NCBI GenBank assembly: GCA_964017155.1
Contig: OZ024862.1
Span: 3,214,070-3,278,069 of the forward strand
Reading direction: 5' to 3'
Length of the DNA: 64,000 nt
Origin: Oasisia sp. SBJ-2009
Lineage: Eukaryota; Annelida; Polychaeta; Sabellida; Siboglinidae
Part shown: one piece after another, positions 24,606 through 37,147 of the stretch
Position numbering within the stretch: the first letter of the stretch is position 1
Layout of the letters: every line of letters begins with the position of its first letter
Position numbers and translations under genes: made by a program
The notes under the pieces: generated by a model
The model's database searches: none
Told to the model about the DNA's origin: nothing
Seen by the model: only the letters and a program-made list of their open reading frames with translations

Positions 24606-26975
24606 TTCAGTACCTCATCTGAGAAACTAGACCAAGGCCAAGTATTCATAGGGGGTGGGGTGGATCCACTGAAGGGGTTACAAGTGCCAAATCCACAAGA
24701 ATGACGTTATTTATTACAACAAAACACAACCCATAAAAGTGTTGGAAGCCCCTGTTAACGACTGTTGTTATCACGTATATAAATGATTTACCAAAAGTAA
24801 AAACATTCTGCAACAAATAAACTCTTCTGTTTGACACTACGTGGTATGTCAGTCCTTTGTTGTGTCTTCAGTTCTTCTGACAGCTTTTCTTATATCCATA
24901 GCATCTTCCATTTTATTTTTTCCGATAATCCACTGCACGTCTGTGATAAGAACGCATTAAGTGCTATTATTAACCGTGCCTGCTTTTCATCTTCTCGGCT
25001 GGTAAAAGAGAAGCTGGAGTTTCTTCTGTGCCTGACCTACCACATCCTGGTAAACAGATAATCCTTTAATGCTGTAAAAATGTTCACACCTTTCCTGCTC
25101 ACATCAGGACAGCCAACATGGGGATGATCTGAATATCTTACTCAGGCAATCAATAGAACACTGGGAAAAAACAGCAGACGCATTTCACTGCAAATTAGTT
25201 CTAGTATCAATTTACAGTCAACCAGTTAATTGTTCTATTCTGGGTGCGTGTTTCAGGCGATCACTCAACCATCACTCAAAACATCTTTTATACTATGCAC
25301 TCGTGTTTTGCTCTGGTAATTCCAATTTATCCTACTTGTGAAGTGGCAACAACCTAATGATATTCGTGACATAATTCCTTGATTGCATACGCCTCCAACG
25401 TTAATTATTCATCAGCCGCAGCGATCAGTCATTTATTTTTCAATGGTGGCAATAATTCGAAACGTCAACAGAACAACGAAAAGCTTCCAAATATAACGAT
25501 GATTAACAAGTGTATCTAACGATCTAAAATGGCCGCCCACAAAGGAGGAGGCAGGAGGCTGACTGTGGCAGGGCCCGGAATAAAGGCCAGATCATATCTG
25601 ATATCACGGACGTCACGTCTACAAAATGTCATTCTACAACATCAATATCTGGCCTACGCATCACTTTTCAAATCGTCCCTCGCTGACATTTAGCCTTAAT
25701 ACAATGTCAGTCAGAGTAACAATGAAAAAAGTCATGTAACATGGATCCTGTTTTATTTCATTTCCAGACGGAAATCCAATAATTTTGAAACTCTGGTGAA
25801 TAACTTTTGAACTGTTTGTACTACGATGTTGCATTGTGTTTTAGTAGTTTGGAATAATCATGGAAGAAGTAAAACTGATTATTTCAGATTGTCACAACCT
25901 GCTGAAATTCGCCAGCATGGATTGCCAATTGATCATGACATTCTGGTGTTATATACAAACTTTGTATACATTCCAAACAGCCAGAGTACTATTTCCTATA
26001 AACACGAATCAAAGACAAACTTAAACGTCATTATATGCAATACATTGAGATGGACACCAGAACAAGATTAACCACTGTAAAGATCTAACATCAGGCATCA
26101 ATGCATGAACAAGTTCTGCTGTACACTGGCTACATTTCGAGGCACATGTCACCATTGGCAAGAATATTACTTTGCATTAGTCCCTGCTCCAAAGTGAAGT
26201 TCCTTTTTGCAGTCTAATGGAATTTTGGAGCCATGAACAATATATTTCATGTTAGTCATTGAGAGTAAATTCCAGTTGACAGGTGGCAATGGAAGCCCAG
26301 TGTCCCCGTTGCTATGAGACAAACAAGGTGGGCCACCTCGGTGTCTTTCTAAACCACCTCGCTCAAAACATGCTGAAGTTGCCACCTCATAGCTACTCCC
26401 TGTGTCATGGCTGACTTTTTTTTACAAGTAATGCTTGAAATAGTTGTAATTTCTTTCTCCACCATATAATAAATATGCCAGGGAACAGGTTAAAACATAC
26501 TTCACAATGCACTGAATCGCATCTTCAGCCTTGCTCAGGGCCATCCAGGGCAAACACGGAAAGCCTTGGATTTTCATGACTCCTCAACTTTGTACATACT
26601 TGTATGTAAGATCTGTGCTGTTGCACGAAATTTTTATCAATTTTTTTTAAACATAACCACACTGTAGCATTATGTTACCAATATCCGGGGTAGTTAATAT
26701 TAAAATTGAAATATGAAAATTTATATTTTCTTATATTTAACTTCCACCGTTCCATCAAAACAAAATGTCTTCCTGGGTACAAATGACATGTGGACCAAGA
26801 AAAGGGAAATGAATTCTGGTATTCTACTCTTTAATCTATGACATAACCTTTCAAAACACAAAATTCTTCTTTGTTTGCAAAATCTTATTATTTTAGGCTT
26901 TTGTTTTACATAAATCTTTCAGAATTATTTAGACTCATTTTGACAGACAGGCCAAAGGACAGATGAGATACTTGA

Positions 26976-27027
26976 ACTGACAGGCTGACAGGCTGAGAGG
27001 CTGACAGGCCGACAGGCTGACAGACAG
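26976..27027. repeat. 8-bp tandem repeat TGACAGGC
   Basis: Six to seven near-perfect copies of TGACAGGC within a broader GACAG-rich stretch. Confidence 0.85.
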
Positions 27028-27829
27028 TGTGTCCACAGGGAAACAGAGGATTTCAATACAAAGATGTAGACAGACATTCTGCCAAAGAACCCAGATAAAA
27101 TCAGTATGATAAAACACGCCTTCCATCAAATGACAAGTCAAAGCTACCAAAATAAATCTGTCAGTAATACAAGGACATTGCTGACAAAACATAGCACATA
27201 AGAGCTTGAAGATAAACCAAGAAATTGTAATGTTGCATAGAAATTTTAGTTGCATTCACTTACTGCCAGAGGGAAGACTTCACAGCAAAATGATAAGTTG
27301 ATTTAAAAGTGTGCCAACAGGTCCTTGAAGTTCAAACTGTATGACTGCAGCGACAGAACTGGTAATTAATTAATGTTTTTTTTTGTCAAGATGGGATTAT
27401 CTATTTCCACTCCACTCAACCAGCCCAGTGATCAGAATGCAGTTCACGCCAATAAAGTGTATGATATTTCATTCTATTATTGTTCAAAACATCAGACTAT
27501 ATAAATGTTATGTGTCACTTGTGGGTGACACATAGATCACAGTCACACCATCGTAAAGATAATTTAAATAAGCATCAAAATAAACCCAACTTGCACTTAT
27601 AGAAAATATATAGTTTTGAAGAGACAGCTTAATTGAAACTAGGCAGGCCTACTTAAAGCAGTATGTAATGATTAACATGTATGTTGTTTACATACAAGTA
27701 CCTGATAAACATAAACAGCTAACTTTATTATAACATCTTCAATTAAAATTGTGTAGCTCTATGTAAGTTTGTTTTGCCTACTTTTTCCTCCAACAAACAT
27801 CCTATTTCCGACATAACCCCAAAAGAAAG

Positions 27830-27842
27830 CGCCACCTGGTGT
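27830..27842 (-). promoter_or_regulatory. CTCF-like motif
   Basis: The minus strand reads ACACCAGGTGGCG, matching the conserved core CCASYAGRKGGCR at 12 of 13 positions. It lies just upstream of a CpG-dense block. Occupancy is unknown. Confidence 0.35.
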
Positions 27843-27979
27843 GATGAACGGCATACTTCATGGGAGGCATCTAAGTAGGCCTCAACAGGGCCGATTACGC
27901 AGAGGCAAATGAGTCCTGGTGGCAGTATTTACTCAAGCCTCTGAAGTTTATTGTTCCCCATTGGTGCTACATTTAACAT

Positions 27980-28165
27980 ATGATCGAGTGTTTCGGGCAT
28001 GATTGATCGAACCGTTGCACGCGTTTGTTCCGGGAAGAAGCTGTGTCGAGCCTCCGCCAGGCACATGCATTACGACACCGCCGATAAAAAGCAACTCCCT
28101 CGGAACGCCGGAATTATGCTGATGGCTTCGGGGTCCCAGTGGGTGGGCCCTGGTGGGAAGGCGAT
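27980..28165. promoter_or_regulatory. CpG-dense block, candidate regulatory element
   Basis: About 15 CpGs in 185 bp of complex sequence within the large intron. No domain-bearing frame is present. Confidence 0.3.
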
Positions 28166-28314
28166 TGTCACTGCCGTACGCTTGTAGGTTAACGTGCTGA
28201 AGATTAGCGTTAGATCTGGCGATTCCTAGTACCTTGTTAAACTGGTGGCGGTCAATTTAGACAGCATGGCTAAATTGAAATAGCACATCGACAGAGTGCA
28301 TGTGGGTGTGTTTT

Positions 28315-28470
28315 CAAGTGTGTGTGTGTGTGTGTGTGTGCGTGCGTGCGGTGTGTGCACGCGTGCACGTGTGTGTATGTGTGTGTGTGTGTGCATGTGT
28401 GTATGCATATCAGCTAGCATCTCTGGAGTGTGCACAAGTGTGTTTATCGATAGTTGAACAATTATTCATC

Positions 28471-28514
<44 letters not shown>

Positions 28515-28541
28515 ATTTATATATATATATATATATACATT

Positions 28542-28572
<31 letters not shown>

Positions 28573-28626
28573 GAACATACATATGTATATATATATATGT
28601 ATATATAATTATGTATATTATATATT
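28315..28626. repeat. (GT)n and (AT)n microsatellite cluster
   Basis: GT-rich runs at 28315-28400 and 28474-28507 are followed by an interrupted (AT)n tract to 28626. Confidence 0.95.
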
Positions 28627-29399
28627 TCTATTTTATTTTTAAGGACATTTACGTTAATTAATTACCGACACTTACATAACAAGCAGATGAATTGCAAGAT
28701 TCATTTATCATCCTACACAACAGTGTTTTACCTGAAATAAATGTATTTACACCTGACACCCAGTCTACACCCCGCCACCACTGCCACATGGCCAGTGCAT
28801 CCTGCCTGGTGTCTGAGGTCTCTGAGACTTTGACACAACATTTTCTCGCACCTCCCCAGGCCCATCCGTCATCATCTCCCAGAGTGCAACACCTCCGTCC
28901 ATCACGGCGTCCATCACTGTCTCATGGAGGTCCAGTCTCATCCCTTGGTGACAACTAATCACAGTGGACCGTCACACACTTCCTCATGACTACAGGAATT
29001 TATTACGGACATTCAGACCTATTGTTAGGCGAAGTGTGTTAAAAATAAATCGTGATTCGTTACTGCTGTGGGCTATTTTAGAAATAAATATATACCACAA
29101 AGTACTTTTTCCAGATCCCCATTAGAATAATTTAATATTTGATATTAGTAATGATATTTAGTATGTATACATACTGATTGTCAGCAATCACTAATATTAA
29201 TAACAATGCCTCCCATTCATATCTTGTCTGGAATATTGCAGCTGTAGACATGTATTGTAACTCCAGATAGATACAGTTATGACTTGTTGTTGGCGAGTCA
29301 ATTTCAACATGTGAACAAATCCGGCAAATCTGTGAGGCTAGTGGCTAATGAAAAAACTGGCTATACATAATTGAGGCACGAGGAAAATTGAGCAAGTGG

Positions 29400-29412
29400 T
29401 GCCATCTACTGG
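29400..29412 (-). promoter_or_regulatory. CTCF-like motif, full consensus match
   Basis: The minus strand reads CCAGTAGATGGCA, fitting CCASYAGRKGGCR at all 13 positions. It is the first of six related motifs within 2 kb. Confidence 0.4.
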
Positions 29413-29645
29413 ATAATGTGTTCATTTGCCAACATGCCAATGTGATAGAGTGGTGACACATAGTGGATAGATAAGGAACTCATATTAGGTACAGGTTGAG
29501 ATGATCCAAATGCTAGGATAGTACTATATGGCAGGTTCCATAAGACAGATTTCTTAATAAAAGTTTCTACACCAATGCAAACAGCTCATTCCAATAAGAT
29601 TTGTGCACACATGGAATAGTTAGGCGATTAGATCCCATGTGGTCA

Positions 29646-29658
29646 CGCCATCTACTCC
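29646..29658 (-). promoter_or_regulatory. Weak CTCF-like motif
   Basis: The minus strand reads GGAGTAGATGGCG, 11 of 13 positions, with the full AGATGGCG core. Confidence 0.25.
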
Positions 29659-30589
29659 TGATCACATGTCTGCTTGCTTTAAGGTCAATTCAGCCAAAAT
29701 ATTTTGTCATTCAGATAATGTACGCATCCCCACACGCTTTTAGATGTAGGCATGCATGCACCAGACTCGTACAGAATAACTGTGCATGAACATACATGGA
29801 TGCCCCCATGCATGCACACACACACAAATGTTTGGTTGCCAGGTTGAGATATGGCGATATTATGCTAAATGCACTTTCATCATGATACTTTCTGCCACAC
29901 TGATGTGCCCAGTCATTCAGTTGTGGCTGATTACTTCCCACACTGTCCTCCAGCAACGAACACAGCCACACAAAGGACAAATTTGTGGGACACCCTCAAA
30001 TAGATCCTTGCCATTGAAGTGCAATTCTCACACACAATTCGCCACAAATGTCAGCCGACCAGTCCCCCTAATGCAATTGCGCAGCCCAACAATCCACGTC
30101 CTGCACCGAACACCGTGCATAATGGTGACAAACTAACAGTGTTTGTATCGCCACAGTGACATGACGTTGTCACGGTGAACCACCAGCTACGTGAAATGGC
30201 GGGGAAATGGTACGGAAGGTTTTAGCATCCTCCCAGGGTGAGCTGTAAAACACAATGCCATGGCGATTAATGTCTAAATTCAGTGAAAAACGGTCACTTC
30301 ATCTGATCAACTGTGTGTTATTTATCAACGCTATTGACTGTGTCACCAGACCGTGTGATTCGGTTGTCGTCACTCACGAGGACCTGACATTGGCCTGACA
30401 TAGCTGGTGACAAGATGATGACAAGTGACTGGCGTGACAAGACAGGGTCACAAAGGTCAGTGCAAGGACACATGACATAGATGTTGTCATTTAGATTGTC
30501 GCCACGGAAGATAGTACTTCCTGTCGATAGATCGTGTATTTTGTTGGTTATAACAATGATCCAGCCTCCGAGTCATTGTGTCAGTGTTC

Positions 30590-30830
30590 TTGTCACTATC
30601 CACGTCACTGTCCATGTCACTATCAATGAACATTACTAAGTGAGTCGTAATCTGTGTTGTGTCACTACAACACTGCTAGTTGTGTCACTATGTGTATTAC
30701 TACAAATATCTATGTCAAAGTTATGTCACTAACTGTATTTATGTCCCTGCTGATGTTACTATTTGAGTCACTGCTCATATAATATATGTCACTATCCATG
30801 TCACTGCAAGAGTCACTATATGAGTCATTA
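30590..30830. repeat. Degenerate GTCACTA-based repeat
   Basis: TGTCACTA/ATGTCACTG recurs more than ten times at irregular 12-25 bp spacing. It is too diverged to define a single unit. Confidence 0.55.
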
Positions 30831-30935
30831 CCATGACACACTAACGGGGCAACCAGAAGTGTAGATTGCCAAACAATGAACCATTTCAGTATGATAAGTC
30901 CATTCAGTGGCGGCATGGTGTGTGACCCCTGATAA

Positions 30936-30948
30936 CCCCCTCTGGTGG
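30936..30948 (-). promoter_or_regulatory. CTCF-like motif
   Basis: The minus strand reads CCACCAGAGGGGG, 12 of 13 positions of CCASYAGRKGGCR. Confidence 0.3.
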
Positions 30949-30991
30949 CATGGAGGATGTAAGCTATTCAAATCTTTTCATGCACAATTAT

Positions 30992-31004
30992 CCACTAGGT
31001 GGAG
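30992..31004 (+). promoter_or_regulatory. CTCF-like motif
   Basis: The plus strand reads CCACTAGGTGGAG, 12 of 13 consensus positions. It is opposite in orientation to the motif 44 bases earlier. Confidence 0.3.
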
Positions 31005-31309
31005 GCACATGTTCTACATAGCTTTTTAGGCTTATGCCAAAGCATTGCAATACCGCAACCAGCAAATTGCCCTTGGTTGCTTTTGTGGTGTATTTGGTGG
31101 TGGTGGTGCCCCTGGTGGAATATACTGTATAACATGCCCCATTTATAATGCGGTTCCATTTCGTGGAGTCCCAACTACCGCATTATATCGAGGCTAGATA
31201 CTTATCTTCATAATAAAGTCATGTTTACATTACAATTTGTACATCTGCCTTACCATCCTTAGCATCTGTGTGTATGCCCAGGCACGGAACAATATAACTC
31301 AACTGTCAT

Positions 31310-31322
31310 ACACCAGGTGGCA
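31310..31322 (+). promoter_or_regulatory. CTCF-like motif
   Basis: The plus strand reads ACACCAGGTGGCA, 12 of 13 consensus positions. A weaker minus-strand match lies at 31106-31118 (CCACCAGGGGCAC). Confidence 0.35.
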
Positions 31323-31808
31323 CCTCTATAGCCCCGCCACTGTGTCCCCAAGTTGTGCTATTTCCGTCCTTGCAAAGTTCCACCATTGTAAACTCTCCAA
31401 ATAAGCTTGCTGCAAGTGATGTCATTAGTCACAAACCTCCATACATATCTGTATATCTGTACATAAAGATATATGTATTATGTCCACCAAAATAACAACC
31501 AAGGTAATGACTCTGACAAAGCCTGGCGACTCATTACGGACTATCTGACATGCGGTGGACATCAACTATTGATTTGTGACAAATGACGCGGCCCGCGGCT
31601 ACTGTGCGGTGCTATCTCCTCAAGGTATACCACTCAGTGTAAACCTTAGACATGATTATCTTTATTAATGACATTAATAAAAAGATTATCGTCAAAGGAG
31701 AGTCACCAAACTGTTCTGATGACGAGACGATTGTGCAACAGGGACATTGTGAGAACAGGCTGATTGCTAGACTCGAAGGAAACAATTACGGTCAGGAACA
31801 ATTTTGTG

Positions 31809-31950
31809 TATGTATGTGCGTGTGTGCGTGTGTGTGCACGCATGAGTGCGTGCGTGTGTGTGTGTGCAAGCGTGTGTGCATGCACATGTGTGTGTGTGTG
31901 TGTGTGTGCGTGCATGCATGCATGCGTGTGTGTATGTTTGCACATTTGCA
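31809..31950. repeat. Interrupted (GT)n microsatellite
   Basis: GT/GC-rich tract with TGTGTGCGTG and CATGCATG variants. Confidence 0.9.
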
Positions 31951-31989
31951 CATGTATACTAATCAAATGTGCATATTATTGATAACTAG

Positions 31990-33100
31990 CGCTGGACAGT
32001 AATTATGTGTTCATATGCCTAAACAAATAATAATGGGAGAACTTCTATACACATCCTATACCTTCAAGAATCAGAGGCCAGAGACACTACAGCGAAGTCA
32101 TTAAGCATAATCATGACTCGAGCATAGACAGGATGCTGCAATGGAGCATGTCGACAAAATGTAAACAACATAAATAATTCAGGGAACATAAATCTATGCA
32201 CTGGCATGTGGACATAAAGGATGACGTTTAACTAGGCGACTACAATTCATCATTATACATACACAATTAACGCAAATATATTCATAACATCGCACATAAA
32301 ATGCGGCGTGCGGGCCCGTATCACCATCAATCTCCGTGTGCAGGTCTCCAGGGTTACTATAGTTCCAAGTTATCTTGATTAATCAAAGCTCTGGCCTAGG
32401 CGTTGTCTAGCACTGGGCCATCCAATGGTTTACAGCGCTTCCACTCACTTTGCATAAATTTCCTTCGATCGCTGCAGAAATTGTGCTATATTTGGAATCG
32501 ATAGTGACACAACTGTGAACACTTGGATGCGACTCTGTGGCCCAAAGGATAATGAGCACTTAGACATTGTCGCAACAAACGACAGACGAACTAACTCGAT
32601 TAATGAAGCACTTGAATGTGTCGCTTACACTTAGTTATGCACCAGCGGGGAGGGGCATAATCACAGGGTGGCTATGGTACACATGAATGGAGGCAGCCAG
32701 GGGGGTAGTTACCCCTGGAGGCACCCTTGGGGCAGGTCTCTAGAAACATAGATGGACATTTGCCCTGGATGTTTGCATGCTGATAGGTCAATATGGATTA
32801 ATTATTAGTAGAAAATGAAACTGACAGAGGTTCACACAGGTTTCTCTTTCATCCTGGCTGATGTGTTTCAATGCATTTTATGAAGAATTATTCAGCCACT
32901 GTCTGAGTATTGCACAAAGGCATTCATGCTTTTTCTGTCTTTTTCAGTAATATGCAATTTCATGCACACAATTTAATAGAACAAAACTTCTTAAATAGTT
33001 AATGGAGCTGTGGCACGGTCATGCACCCGTGACTAGAATCACATGTCAAAATTAGGTGCCACTATGATACTGCCTCTCTCCAGTACAGATGCGTTCACAA
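31990..33100. other. Intron, no gene recognised
   Basis: Unique sequence with moderate CpG around 32290-32660. No exon-like frame, tRNA or clear repeat was seen. Confidence 0.35.
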
Positions 33101-33127
33101 AAAACAATCATGATTCATTGAATCTGT

Positions 33128-33535
33128 GAAGCCTTGGGCAGCCCACACCAGCCCATGGGCAGCCCACACCAGCCCATGGGCAGCCCACACCAGCCCATGG
33201 GCAGCTTACACCAGCCCATGGGCAGCCCACACCAGCCCTTGGGCAGCCCACACCAGCCCATGGGCAGCCCACACCAGCCCATGGGCAGCCCACACCAGCC
33301 CTTGGGCAGCCCACACCAGCCCATGGGCAGCCCACACCAGCCCATGGGCAGCTCACACCAGCCCATGGGCAGCCCACACCAGCCCATGGGCAGCCCACAC
33401 CAGCCCATGGGCAGCCCACACCAGCCCATGGGCAGTCCACACCAGCCCATGGGCAGCTCACACCAGCCCTTGGGCAGCCCACACCAGCCTATGGGCAGCC
33501 CACACCAGCCTTTGGGCAGCCCACACCAGCTGCTG
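33128..33535. repeat. 21-bp minisatellite, about 19 copies
   Basis: Tandem copies of GGGCAGCCCACACCAGCCCA plus T. The commonest variants are CCCTTGGGC for CCCATGGGC and GCTCACACC for GCCCACACC. Each CCCATGGGC is a small palindrome. The unit length is a multiple of three, so all frames stay open; the repeat peptides do not support a gene. Confidence 0.95.
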
Positions 33536-34659
33536 GGCATTTAACACTAATCTTTCAGCAAGTCCTCTGACAGCGACTGGCCAATGTGATGCAACTATCT
33601 CAGGTGATGTCTACCAGACTTTTAGTGACACCACTAAACATAGTACATCAGATCAGCAGTACATCATGTCTGTAATAGTATCAGTAGTAACCCTTCATAC
33701 TTGAGTATGACAGTTACCCTACATAAATGGAATATGGATACAAATTTACACAACCATAAACCAACAATTGTTCTTTTCATCTGCTGCTTTTGTAGTGATT
33801 CTCCAAGCCTATATCTGGCCTCATGTTCACACAGTTTAGTACATGAAACTGGAGTCGATAGGCTGAATAATTTGTCAAATCCTGATCAGCCTCAACTGAT
33901 GCATCAAATGCAGCAGTTAAATAGATTGAATGCTGTGTCTGCAACAGTCAATTGGACACCATCCGATATTGTGATCTCAATGTCACATGTCGTCACATTG
34001 TGATGTAGTCATTATCTATTTTTTGTAGATTAAATCTGAGAAGCACTAACATGTGAACTTTCATAATAGGCATGGTTATGTACAAATGTGAAATGTTTCT
34101 CCTGTGACTGTTCTGTGTTATGTTATCTATGTCAAACCTACAACAAAGTTCTTTCTTATGCGAGAAACGTTTTATGTCGGTGTCCCTTGGAGATCAAATG
34201 TGTGAGACTTTGTGTCAGCAATTTACTGGTGTGAAGCACCGACGACATGCAACGTCTCACGAGAGAACTGGGCCAGTACTACTGTAGTAGTCACAACATG
34301 ACAGTTTGGTAGCAAAGACGTTACATAGTACAAGGTTCAGTCAATGTTTGGGAAATATTTATTGCTGAAAATGTGCACTGGGTGATACATTAACTCTCTT
34401 CATTTTATTCAGGATCAATGAAGACAGATGAGTGAGGTGGTATGAGATGACACTACTAAGAAGACATTGCAGCAGGAAATAAATGTTCACAGAGAGTATG
34501 AATAATTGGAACAAATGAACTGGAGACTTTAAGACTGACAGGTAATCCACTAGGTGCAGTGCATCCTTCAGTCCGCTGACTGATGTCTTCCGGGTCCATC
34601 TGCCATCTCAAGTTAGTTGCTTCACGACAGTTTTGTTAAAATGTATTAAACCTATAGAT

Positions 34660-34880
34660 TTAACAAGAGTTAATAAGACTGCCACCTAGAAAATCGTCTC
34701 TAGATGGCAGGTGGACAAGGAAGCCCTTTGGCTTATCAAGAGTCCAACCTATCTATCTAAATGTACCTCGCCCTGCTTAGGTATATATCGATATTATTTT
34801 TAAACATATTAACATCACCTCACAATCAGCTGATAATCTGTTACATTAATTTTTTTTGTTTTTTTTGTAAAAATTAGAAT
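34660..34880 (+). repeat. Palindrome-cored dispersed repeat, copy C
   Basis: Aligns to copy A from ATTTAACAAGA through the core (TGCCACCTAGAA and CTCTAGATGGCA), GGAAGCCCTTTGGCTTATC, and the tail TCAGCTGATAATCTGTTACA. It ends in a T-rich run. It has the same orientation as the other three copies. Confidence 0.75.
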
Positions 34881-34899
34881 TTTCTAATATCTAATCTAC

Positions 34900-36780
34900 A
34901 CTGCTTCTATACAGTGCTGTATTCATACTCTATATATATGTGGATTAATTGGTGGTAATTCTGGTTCTCTATGGCTAATGACAAGGTATCTTAATTTATT
35001 TTTCACACACACTGATTTTCTGTTTCTTTCAGAAGCCTAGTGTGATTTCCACTTAAAGAGACCCCTCACATGTCTTCTCCTGAATGCCTTGTTCCCCACC
35101 CCAGCTCCTTTATTCCTTCCAATGAGTGGGATGTAAATGTATTCCCCCCGCAAGGAATGAAGCATGTATTTCAATATGCACCAGCATCATAGGTTGAAGA
35201 GACACAATGAATCACACACACCAGAGGGAACTGTGCTAGGGCGGCTCCAATGGCACCAATTTAAACAAACCATTTGTCAAGAGGTACCACAATAGAACAC
35301 ATGGCCGTCGACCCAATGTATTATCTCGCTCAAATCACAACCACATCACTGCAACTTTGGAAAAACCGTGAGCAAAGACAATGACATGCTTGAGTGCACA
35401 CTAATGTGTCTGGCTATACTGCCAGGCACTCCATCAAAGTGTTTTATCCTGGTTCTCAATCAGGTTCAGAATGGATGGATGGAAGGACGGAAGGATGAGG
35501 GAATCAACAAGAGGCAACGATTCGTGGCTAATGTGACTATCGATTGACAGTCCCGGCCAATGACTCGTAAACATACAGGGTTAGTTCCCTGATATCCTCT
35601 GGGACTTGCTCATGTCTGAAGTTATAATCAGTTTACCAAAGTTATGAGTCAAGTCCAGAATGAGTGTAGTTAGCACTGGTCTCAGGTTGTCATAGTTGTG
35701 ACTGCTGAATGGAGTTATCAGTACATTTATGGACAACAGGTAAGGATATCACTCATCTGTACATTGAATAAATTATCACATGGAGGGATTTCACATTAGG
35801 AGGTTTAGTTGGTTGGATTTTGAATTAAATCTCTGATGTTATACCATACTGGTTGACTAAAAATAGGAAATGTTTGTCATCTCGTGAAATTAGATTTCTG
35901 AGAAGCAAACTGGAGTTGCTACCAGACTGAGTTACAATAAAGGTGGATCTGAATCAAGCTGATTAGTGCCAAATCAAGCTGAATTAGTCTGGAACAAATT
36001 CAGACTTGAGTTGAGAGACAGATGTAATTTTAGTCAACTAAAATTTAGTGAAATGTTGGCTTGGAATAAAAACTGAATCAAACCAATGTTACATCTGACT
36101 ACAGTTGAGTCTGGATTGAGTCAGACTTGATTTGAGATGCTGGCTCTCACAGTGTTGGGTCAAATTTGAGTCAAAACAGCAATACAAGCATCCCATGGCC
36201 ATGTGACAACACTACCAGTTACACCCTAGTTTATTTTCATAGATACAATGACACATTTCTAAGACAGCACAGTACTACGTCCTAATTACTAAGACTTACA
36301 CTACACACAAACGAATGGGTACGTTAACCAGCTCATCAAGGTTGGCACACATAATGTATTTAAGTCACTCTCACCTGCCCTGGCAATTCAATCAAGTGAA
36401 AGCACATCCACTAATAGAATCAGGCATCTTTCGAGGCAATCGCCAGCCACCGCGCTGGTCGTCGGAGACGTGCAAACACAACCTATTTCCCGAGGGTTTG
36501 TGTTTTTTTATCGGCCACGCTTGCACACGCTAGAATCTGTATAATTAGCGAGTTGTAGTCGGTACGCTTCACTGATTGATTTTTGGCCAAACTGATGCAG
36601 TAAATATTGCCGGGAAACTGGGTATGGAATACACAACTAATAGTACTTGAGACGTGGCCATCACCTAGAGTTAAGTTTGTGTCTTGGATCTTATGGTAGA
36701 GGTATCCCTCTGACAATAACAAAGCTGTGGTAAATTTGTACTTGCAGCTAATCTTTCCAAGTACACCATCTGTCTCTGTC
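34900..36780. other. Intron, no gene recognised
   Basis: Mostly unique sequence. Positions 35930-36180 carry degenerate internal repetition of TTGAGT(C/T) and AATCAAGCTGA words. No supported exon was seen. Confidence 0.35.
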
Positions 36781-36785
36781 TCTCT

Positions 36786-37147
36786 GTCTTTCCCTGTCTT
36801 TCCCTGTCTTTCCCTGTCTTTCCCTGTCTTTCCCTGTCTTTCCCTGTCTTTCCCTGTCTTTCCCTGTCTTTCCCTGTCTTTCCCTGTCTTTCCCTGTCTT
36901 TCCCTGTCTTTCCCTGTCTCTCTTTATCTCTGCCTGCCTGCCCTGCCCTGCCCTGCCCTGCCCTGCCCTGCCCTGACCTGCCCTGCCCTGCCCTGCCCTG
37001 CCCTGCCCTGCCCTGCCCTGCCCTGCCCTGCCCTGCCCTGCCCTGCCCTGCCCTGCCCTGCCCTGCCCTGCCCTGCCCTGCCCTGCCCTGCCCTGCCCTG
37101 CCCTGCCCTGCCCTGCCCTGCCCTGCCCTGCCCTGCCCTGCCCTGCC
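36786..37147. repeat. Adjacent 10-bp and 5-bp pyrimidine-rich tandem arrays
   Basis: About 13 copies of TCTTTCCCTG (36786-36918) are followed, after a short junction, by about 41 copies of CCCTG (from about 36939). CCCTG is contained in the 10-bp unit, so the second array may have grown out of the first. The tract is strongly strand-asymmetric. Long open frames on both strands result from the repeat. Confidence 0.95.

Noticed and set aside
33108..33704. Repeat-peptide open frames on both strands
   Set aside because: A consequence of the 21-bp minisatellite.
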